Shown here: piece by piece, positions 5,104-9,046 of the stretch
How the letters are laid out: each line of letters begins with the position of its first letter
Position numbering within the stretch: the stretch's first letter is position 1
Assembly: GCA_016302005.1 (NCBI GenBank)
Contig: JAEDOK010000069.1
Location: forward strand, 1-9,046
DNA from: Oscillospiraceae bacterium
Lineage (GTDB): Bacteria > Bacillota_A > Clostridia > Oscillospirales > Oscillospiraceae
Direction: 5' to 3'
Length of the DNA stretch: 9,046 nucleotides
Made by a program: the position numbers and the translations under genes
Notes under the pieces: model-generated
Database searches by the model: none
What the model was told of the DNA's origin: nothing
What the model saw: the letters and a program-made list of their open reading frames with translations, nothing else

Positions 5104-5748
5104 GTGATCTATTACATTGATCTGACGGGAGAATTTGATGATACGAAGCTTGCTGCCCTGCTTCCTTATGTGTCCGCGCTGCGGCGGGAACGCGCCGAAA
5201 AATACCTGCGCAGAAGCGACCGCGTACAGTCTGTTCTCGCGTTTTTGCTGCTGCGCATTGGCCTATACCGCGAATACGGCATGACCCAAATGCCGAAGAT
5301 CGCCCTGCTGCCGAATGGAAAGCCGTATCTCGCTGAACGGCCGGACATCCATTTTAACCTGTCGCACTGCAAAACGGGCGTCGCCTGCGCCGTATCCGAC
5401 GGCGAGGTCGGCGTCGATATTCAGCACTATGTGCCCTTCAAGCCGTCGGTCGCGGAGCGGATCATGGCTGCGGAGGAGCTGCTGGAAGCAGAAACGGGTG
5501 ATGCAGACGCCGTTTTTACGCGTGTATGGAGCTTAACGGAGAGTGAGGGGAAATTCACCGGCGACGGTCTTTCTCTCGATCTGACGAAGCGCAGAACGCC
5601 GGAACGCTGCATCCGGCAGAGCCATATGCTGGAGCATTTCGTTATTGCGACCACGTCGGAAAAACCGCTTGCGCTCGTAAAGCTTTGCGTGGCGGAGCTG
5701 CCGGCCCTGTGCCGTCCGCTTCTTCCGGCCAACGCAAAAAAATCCTGA
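5104..5748 (+). CDS. 4'-phosphopantetheinyl transferase, Sfp/AcpT superfamily
   Basis: This is a 214-residue soluble enzyme that would transfer the 4'-phosphopantetheine arm of coenzyme A to a serine of a carrier protein. Key motifs are present in order: NGKPYL (71-76), FNLSHCKTGVACA (84-96), GVDIQ (103-107, metal-binding D105) and WSLTESEGKFTGDGL (142-156), the counterpart of the usual W-x-x-K-E-A-x-x-K. Trp142, Glu146 and Lys150 are kept, but Thr145 replaces the common Lys and Gln107 stands where many Sfp enzymes have a metal-binding Glu. Length is typical of the Sfp type (over 200 residues) rather than the short AcpS type. The start is GTG at 5104 with AGGAGG 7 bases upstream. No polyketide or peptide synthetase gene is in view, so the carrier-protein substrate is unknown. 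No terminator is visible after it, so transcription may run into the next unit. Confidence 0.88.
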   Translation: MIYYIDLTGEFDDTKLAALLPYVSALRRERAEKYLRRSDRVQSVLAFLLLRIGLYREYGMTQMPKIALLPNGKPYLAERPDIHFNLSHCKTGVACAVSDGEVGVDIQHYVPFKPSVAERIMAAEELLEAETGDADAVFTRVWSLTESEGKFTGDGLSLDLTKRRTPERCIRQSHMLEHFVIATTSEKPLALVKLCVAELPALCRPLLPANAKKS

Positions 5749-5799
5749 ATCCAACAGATTTCACCTCTTGTGTTGTTCTGTTCTTCCGCCCCCCTCCTG

Positions 5800-5805
5800 T
5801 ATGAT
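5800..5805 (+). promoter_or_regulatory. Possible -10 box before the membrane-protein/TetR unit
   Basis: TATGAT (5800-5805) matches 5/6 of the sigma-A -10 consensus and lies 31 bases before the start codon at 5836. No convincing -35 hexamer is found 16-18 bases upstream, where the sequence is pyrimidine-rich. If it is used it probably needs an activator, or the unit is read from the gene upstream. Confidence 0.3.
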
Positions 5806-5835
5806 AAAGCCATCAAAGGAAGGAGGCAATCCGCC

Positions 5836-6186
5836 ATGAATACTGACAAAATCTATGCAGAACAACTCGCCAACGAATATGCTCCGAAGGACACCTCCAA
5901 GGTCGTTGCCCTGCGCAAGCTGGACGCAAAGGCCAAGCTCCCGGCCAACGTGTTCGCTTACACCTTCGGCATCCTCTCAACGCTGGTCGCGGGCACCGGA
6001 ATGTGCCTTTGCATGAAGGTAATCGGCAGCGGCGCTGCGATGTTCGTCCTCGGCATCCTCATCGGAATCCTCGGCTTTTTGGGCGTGGCGATCAACTATC
6101 CCATCTATAAAAAGCTGCTGGCGAAGGGCAAACAGAAGTATGCATTTGAGATCATGCAGCTTGCCAAAGAGATCAGCGAGAGTTAA
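5836..6186 (+). CDS. Small two-helix membrane protein of unknown function
   Basis: This is a 116-residue protein. It has a soluble N-terminus of about 37 residues (IYAEQLANEYAPKDTSKVVALRKLDAK), then two membrane segments at about 38-60 (VFAYTFGILSTLVAGTGMCL) and 64-88 (an Ile/Leu/Gly-rich stretch ending in NYPIYKKLL), and a basic amphipathic C-terminus KKLLAKGKQKYAFEIMQLAKEIS. The family is frequent in Firmicutes. From memory, close relatives are often labelled dihydropteridine reductase, a label nothing in this sequence supports, since there is no nucleotide-binding or flavin fold. The ATG at 5836 has AGGAGG 9 bases upstream. It is the first of three tightly packed genes that end with a TetR-type regulator; the next ATG follows its stop by three bases. 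The function is unknown. Confidence 0.85.
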   Translation: MNTDKIYAEQLANEYAPKDTSKVVALRKLDAKAKLPANVFAYTFGILSTLVAGTGMCLCMKVIGSGAAMFVLGILIGILGFLGVAINYPIYKKLLAKGKQKYAFEIMQLAKEISES

Positions 6187-6189
6187 GCC

Positions 6190-7104
6190 ATGCAAAAAGC
6201 GAAGATGATGCTGGTCCGGCTGCTGTATCCGCCGAGATGGGGCGTATGCCTTGTCCCGCCGGTCGTGTTTGCTGCGCTCATTTTCATCTTTGCTGCAAAA
6301 CGAACAGAGAGTGCGCTGGCATACCCGGTATACTGTATGTCGGCGTACTCTCTTGTCTTTTGGGTCGCGCGGCTGGCACGGCTGATGAGCCGGGTCAGGC
6401 AGAGCAAGGCGGCGCTCCTGCGCCGAAGCAGGCTGCTGCAAAAGCTGTCAGGTTCTGCGTTCGGCAGCCGTTACTTAAACGATCTGGCGTTTCGCGGCAG
6501 CGTCAGTATTTATCAGGGCGTGGCCGTCAACTTCCTGTACATGGTGTTTCGCATTGTGGCGGGGATACGGTACGCGTCCGTTTGGTTCGTGTCCATATCG
6601 GTGTACTATCTGGTGCTGGGTGTCCTGCGGACGTTTCTTATCTACAGCTACCGGCGCAGAGAGGCAAACGGCTTGGATTTTGAATGCCGCTGCTATCGCC
6701 GGACGGCGTGGCTGCTGTTCCTGCTGAATATTCCGATGGGCGGCATGATCGTGCTGATGGTCAGAACCAACTCCGGCTTTTCATATCCGGGCTATGTGAT
6801 CTATCTTTCGGCGCTCTACACGTTCTATAGCATGATCGTTTCCATCGTCAATCTCGTAAAGTTTCGGAAGATCGGCAGCCCGATCCTCTCCGCCGCAAAG
6901 GTTTTGAATCTCGTCTCGGCGCTGATGTCCGTCCTCGGCTTGCAAACTGCCATGATCTCCCGCTTTTCCTCCAACGGAGAAGGGTACCGGAAGATGATGA
7001 ACGCCATCACCGGCGGTTGCGTCTATGCCGCTGTCGTGGTCATCGCCGTGTATATGCTGGCGCATGCCGCCGGAAACAGAAGGAAGGTGCAGCAAAATGA
7101 ATAA
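6190..7104 (+). CDS. Polytopic membrane protein of unknown function
   Basis: This is a 304-residue protein with about seven or eight hydrophobic segments, at roughly 17-36, 42-63, 108-127, 130-152, 172-193, 203-225, 238-257 and 278-296. Between the second and third is a basic cytoplasmic-looking stretch (RVRQSKAALLRRSRLLQKL, 68-86). There is no signal peptide, ATP-binding motif or recognisable transporter signature, so I name no substrate. The ATG follows the upstream stop by three bases (TAA-GCC-ATG) without a strong ribosome binding site, which suggests coupled translation. Its last 8 bases overlap the start of the TetR gene. The arrangement suggests a membrane system of two proteins controlled by that regulator, as with many TetR-linked export or stress units. 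A structural or signalling role is equally possible. Confidence 0.82.
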   Translation: MQKAKMMLVRLLYPPRWGVCLVPPVVFAALIFIFAAKRTESALAYPVYCMSAYSLVFWVARLARLMSRVRQSKAALLRRSRLLQKLSGSAFGSRYLNDLAFRGSVSIYQGVAVNFLYMVFRIVAGIRYASVWFVSISVYYLVLGVLRTFLIYSYRRREANGLDFECRCYRRTAWLLFLLNIPMGGMIVLMVRTNSGFSYPGYVIYLSALYTFYSMIVSIVNLVKFRKIGSPILSAAKVLNLVSALMSVLGLQTAMISRFSSNGEGYRKMMNAITGGCVYAAVVVIAVYMLAHAAGNRRKVQQNE

Positions 7105-7693
7105 ATCGGAAAGCAAATACTTCAACACCGCAGCCCGAATGGACGAAGCGCTTCTCACGCTGCTGGAAAGGAAGGACTTTGCCTATATCACGGTGAAGGA
7201 GATCTGCGAAAAGGCCGGGGTCAACCGCTCAACTTTCTACCTGCACTATGAAACGATGGGCGACCTGCTGACGGAGAGCATTCAGTATTTTACCGCGCGG
7301 TTTTCGGAGCACATGAAGCCCGTGAACGACGGGATCGTCGCACGGCTGCACGATTGCCCTATGAACGAGCTGTATCTGGTGACGCCGGAGTACCTGCGGC
7401 CATACCTTGGTTATCTCAAGGAACACCAACGGCTGTTTTGCACGATGGTAAGGAATCCGGCAATTTTTCAGGCGGAGAAAGCCTATGACCGGCTGTTCCA
7501 ACACATTTTTACGCCGATCCTTGCGCGGTTTCGCGTGCCGGAGCGCGACAGGGCGTATTTGATGGCGTTTTATATCCGCGGCCTAATCGCAATCATTACG
7601 CAGTGGATCGAAAGCGACTGCGCGGATTCCGTGGATTATGTGATCTCCGTCATTCAGCATTGCGTGATGCAGGGCAGGGAAGAGCAGGCATAA
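7097..7693 (+). CDS. TetR/AcrR-family transcriptional regulator
   Basis: This is a 198-residue cytoplasmic DNA-binding protein. The N-terminal three-helix domain (about 8-58) contains the TetR signature ITVKEICEKAGVNRSTFYLHY at 31-51, with the typical GVxRSTFYxHY recognition helix. The rest is a helical ligand-binding and dimerisation domain with Trp/Phe/Tyr-rich segments and no recognisable ligand motif. The start at 7097 is taken because the signature lies at its usual distance from the N-terminus and AAGGAAGG is about 10 bases upstream; an in-frame extension reaches further but lies inside the preceding gene. It overlaps that gene by 8 bases in a different frame, so translation is coupled. 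As the last gene of a three-gene unit it probably represses its own operon, but I found no clear palindromic operator upstream of 5836. A long terminator follows. Confidence 0.92.
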   Translation: MNKSESKYFNTAARMDEALLTLLERKDFAYITVKEICEKAGVNRSTFYLHYETMGDLLTESIQYFTARFSEHMKPVNDGIVARLHDCPMNELYLVTPEYLRPYLGYLKEHQRLFCTMVRNPAIFQAEKAYDRLFQHIFTPILARFRVPERDRAYLMAFYIRGLIAIITQWIESDCADSVDYVISVIQHCVMQGREEQA

Positions 7694-7700
7694 AAGCAAA

Positions 7701-7740
7701 AAAACGCTATGCAAGCGGAGACCGTTTGCATAGCGTTTTT
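7701..7740. terminator. Long bidirectional terminator between tetR and the NlpC/P60 gene
   Basis: The left arm 7701-7714 (AAAACGCTATGCAA) pairs perfectly with 7726-7739. The stem continues inward with one G-U pair and three further pairs to a three-base loop at 7719-7721. Flanking A-rich and T-rich runs give a U-tract in both directions. It follows the tetR stop by 7 bases and the NlpC/P60 stop (minus strand) by 12 bases, so it serves both convergent genes. Confidence 0.93.
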
Positions 7741-7751
7741 GTTTCGGTTCA

Positions 7752-8693
7752 TTAGCCAACAATGCGGTGGGCGCAGAGGTAGCGGTTGGCGTACCACGGT
7801 TCGGAGAGGCTGGTGATAACGACGCCGGTCGAGGAATTCTGCGCGTGGACGAACTGTCCGTTGCCGATGTACATACCGACGTGCGACGCCGTGCTGCCGA
7901 AGCCGAAATAGATGATGTCGCCGGGCTGCATATCGTCGTATTCGACGTAGTAGCCGTTTGCAAGCTGCGCCGTGGCGGTGCGGTTGATCTGATAACCGAA
8001 CTGCGCAAAGACGAACTGCATAAAGCCGGAGCAGTCAAAGCCGGAAGGGGACTTGCCGCCGTAGACGTAAGGATAGCCGACGTACTGCTGCGCGTATGTA
8101 GCGATCTGCTTGCCGAGATCCGACGAGCTGACGGGGGTGCTTGGCGTGGAGACGGAGGAATCCGTGGCGATGGTGGCTGCACGGCCCTGGTTGCCCTCGG
8201 GCTTTTCCAGAAGCGTGAGCAGGTCGCTGCGGACATAGCCGACCTGGCCTTCATATCTGACCTTGTACCAGCCGCAGTTGAAGCCGAAGATCTCGACCTG
8301 CTCGCCGGCCTTGAGCTGCGTCAGCAGGGAAGAGCCGGTCGACGGGCCTTTGCGCAGATTGACGACGGCAGGCTCGACGGAGGCATTGCCGAGGTCGACA
8401 TTCTCGCGCTCCTTGACGGTCAGATAATCCGCGTGCATATAGCCGATGTGCAGATTGTAGTTGACCAGATACCAGTCGTTCGTCTTGCGGATGACGACGA
8501 CACAGTCGCCGTAATTCGCCGTAGTAATGATCTCGGCAGAGGTCGAGGGCTTAGCCCGCAGACGCAGGCCGCCCAGCGCCTCAACATAACCGATGCCTGT
8601 TTTCAGCTCCGTTGCAGCGGCGGACGCCGCCAGAGAAAAGAGCAGAGACAGGGTGAATACAAGAACAAATATGACTTTCAGATACCGTTTCAT
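7752..8693 (-). CDS. Secreted NlpC/P60 cell-wall endopeptidase with two SH3-like domains
   Basis: This is a 313-residue protein with four parts. The first is a signal peptide of about 27 residues (MKRYLK, then a hydrophobic core and ASAAA). Two bacterial SH3-like domains follow at about 35-93 (LRLRAKPSTSAEII...IGYMHADYL) and 105-160 (VNLRKGPSTGSSLL...GYVRSDLL). A Ser/Thr/Pro linker at about 170-190 leads to the NlpC/P60 catalytic domain at about 195-313. Catalytic residues are intact: Cys221 in FDCSGF, His271 in SHVGMYIG and His283 in FVHAQ. Such enzymes cut the peptide stems of peptidoglycan, usually after D-glutamate, outside the membrane; the SH3 domains bind the wall. The start at 8693 has GGGAGG about 5 bases upstream. 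It lies 22 bases downstream of the 96-residue gene, probably in one operon, and ends at the shared terminator. A vegetative wall-remodelling role is most likely, though related enzymes also act in sporulation. Confidence 0.94.
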   Translation of the reverse strand: MKRYLKVIFVLVFTLSLLFSLAASAAATELKTGIGYVEALGGLRLRAKPSTSAEIITTANYGDCVVVIRKTNDWYLVNYNLHIGYMHADYLTVKERENVDLGNASVEPAVVNLRKGPSTGSSLLTQLKAGEQVEIFGFNCGWYKVRYEGQVGYVRSDLLTLLEKPEGNQGRAATIATDSSVSTPSTPVSSSDLGKQIATYAQQYVGYPYVYGGKSPSGFDCSGFMQFVFAQFGYQINRTATAQLANGYYVEYDDMQPGDIIYFGFGSTASHVGMYIGNGQFVHAQNSSTGVVITSLSEPWYANRYLCAHRIVG

Positions 8694-8715
8694 AGGAACC
8701 TCCCAAAGTTTGCGT

Positions 8716-9006
8716 TTACTTCGTGCTTAATGCACGCTCCAGCCACACACAGCCAACATCCAACGCCGTGTAGAAGCCGTCCTTTTCGCTTTTCTTGACA
8801 ACGCGGTCACGCGCCTTGACGTCCGCAGCCGTGCGCTGCAACTGGACGGAAACCTTCGTTGCCAGGTCGAGATCCTCCAGCTTTTTGGTTTCGAGGATCT
8901 GCAGCATGACGATGTATTCGTCTGCCATTGAGCCGTAATAGACCAGATTGTCCTTCCGCATCAGGGGGCGGCCCTTGTACATCAGGACTTCATTTTTTTC
9001 GGACAT
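8716..9006 (-). CDS. Conserved-looking 96-residue protein of unknown function
   Basis: This is a small soluble protein without signal peptide, membrane segment or cysteine motif. It starts MSEKNEVLMYKGRPLMRK, with a strand-turn-strand feel (YKGRPLMRKDNLVYYG), then a mixed stretch DEYIVMLQILETKKLEDLDLA and a basic region VKARDRVVKKSEKDG, ending in a helix LDVGCVWLERAL. It resembles a short protein family I have seen in clostridial genomes with the same MYKGRPL start, but no function is known to me. The ATG at 9006 is chosen because GGAGG lies 5 bases upstream; an upstream in-frame TTG overlaps that site. It precedes the NlpC/P60 gene by 22 bases without a terminator, so the two are probably co-transcribed. 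Confidence 0.8.
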   Translation of the reverse strand: MSEKNEVLMYKGRPLMRKDNLVYYGSMADEYIVMLQILETKKLEDLDLATKVSVQLQRTAADVKARDRVVKKSEKDGFYTALDVGCVWLERALSTK

Positions 9007-9034
9007 AAATACCTCCAAAATAAAATGTAACCAA

Positions 9035-9040
9035 ATTGTA
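9035..9040 (-). promoter_or_regulatory. Possible -10 box for the 96-residue gene and NlpC/P60 gene
   Basis: On the minus strand TACAAT (9035-9040) matches 5/6 of the sigma-A -10 consensus and lies 28 bases before the start codon at 9006, in an AT-rich stretch that differs from its surroundings. The -35 box would be beyond the window edge, so the call is incomplete. Confidence 0.4.
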
Positions 9041-9046
9041 ACACAT

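Noticed and set aside
5749..5835. A terminator between the phosphopantetheinyl transferase and the membrane-protein unit
   Set aside because: The gap is pyrimidine-rich but holds no stable inverted repeat followed by a T-tract.
7767..8798. Plus-strand open frame of 343 residues opposite the NlpC/P60 gene
   Set aside because: The minus strand encodes a complete signal peptide, SH3 and NlpC/P60 protein with intact catalytic residues; the plus frame has no recognisable domain.

Overview
The window looks like a chromosomal segment of a spore-forming, fairly GC-rich member of the Clostridia, probably a gut Oscillospiraceae/Ruminococcaceae-type bacterium. The basis is strong AGGAGG ribosome binding sites, a perfect sigma-A promoter, SpoVAD and SpoVAE, a SpoIID-like cortex-lytic-type protein, and promoters that fit sporulation sigma factors. 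The species assignment is inference. I see no mobile element, tRNA, rRNA or CRISPR array. Genes are densely packed and no stretch over 300 bases lacks a gene.

Region 1 (1-2680, minus strand): a helical-bundle protein of unknown function (TTG start) is followed by three genes that together resemble the layout of the clostridial cortex-lytic enzyme SleC. These are a small beta-sandwich protein, a SpoIID-like domain fused to two peptidoglycan-binding domains, and a protein with two peptidoglycan-binding domains only. None has a signal peptide. A sigma-K-like promoter (AC-17-CATAGACTA) and a leader hairpin precede the set, and a strong hairpin terminator ends it.

Region 2 (2681-3421, plus strand): a solitary purine-type phosphoribosyltransferase gene has a perfect TTGACA-17-TATAAT promoter, a palindrome over its -35 box and a strong terminator that also faces the next minus-strand unit.

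Region 3 (3426-5021, minus strand): spoVAD and spoVAE are followed by a 32-residue Asn/Gln-rich micro-protein. The spoVAD transcript and the micro-gene each have a sigma-G-like promoter with an identical CATACTA -10 box, which points to forespore expression. No spoVAC lies next to spoVAD.

Region 4 (5039-7740, plus strand): an Sfp-type phosphopantetheinyl transferase is divergent from spoVAD. It is followed by a tight three-gene unit: a small two-helix membrane protein, a polytopic membrane protein and a TetR-family regulator overlapping it by 8 bases. A long bidirectional terminator closes the unit.

Region 5 (7752-9046, minus strand): a 96-residue conserved-looking protein of unknown function and a secreted NlpC/P60 endopeptidase with two SH3-like domains form a probable two-gene operon.

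Taken together, regions 1 and 3 hold genes for spore cortex handling and dipicolinic acid uptake, apparently under mother-cell and forespore control respectively. Regions 2, 4 and 5 look vegetative or housekeeping.
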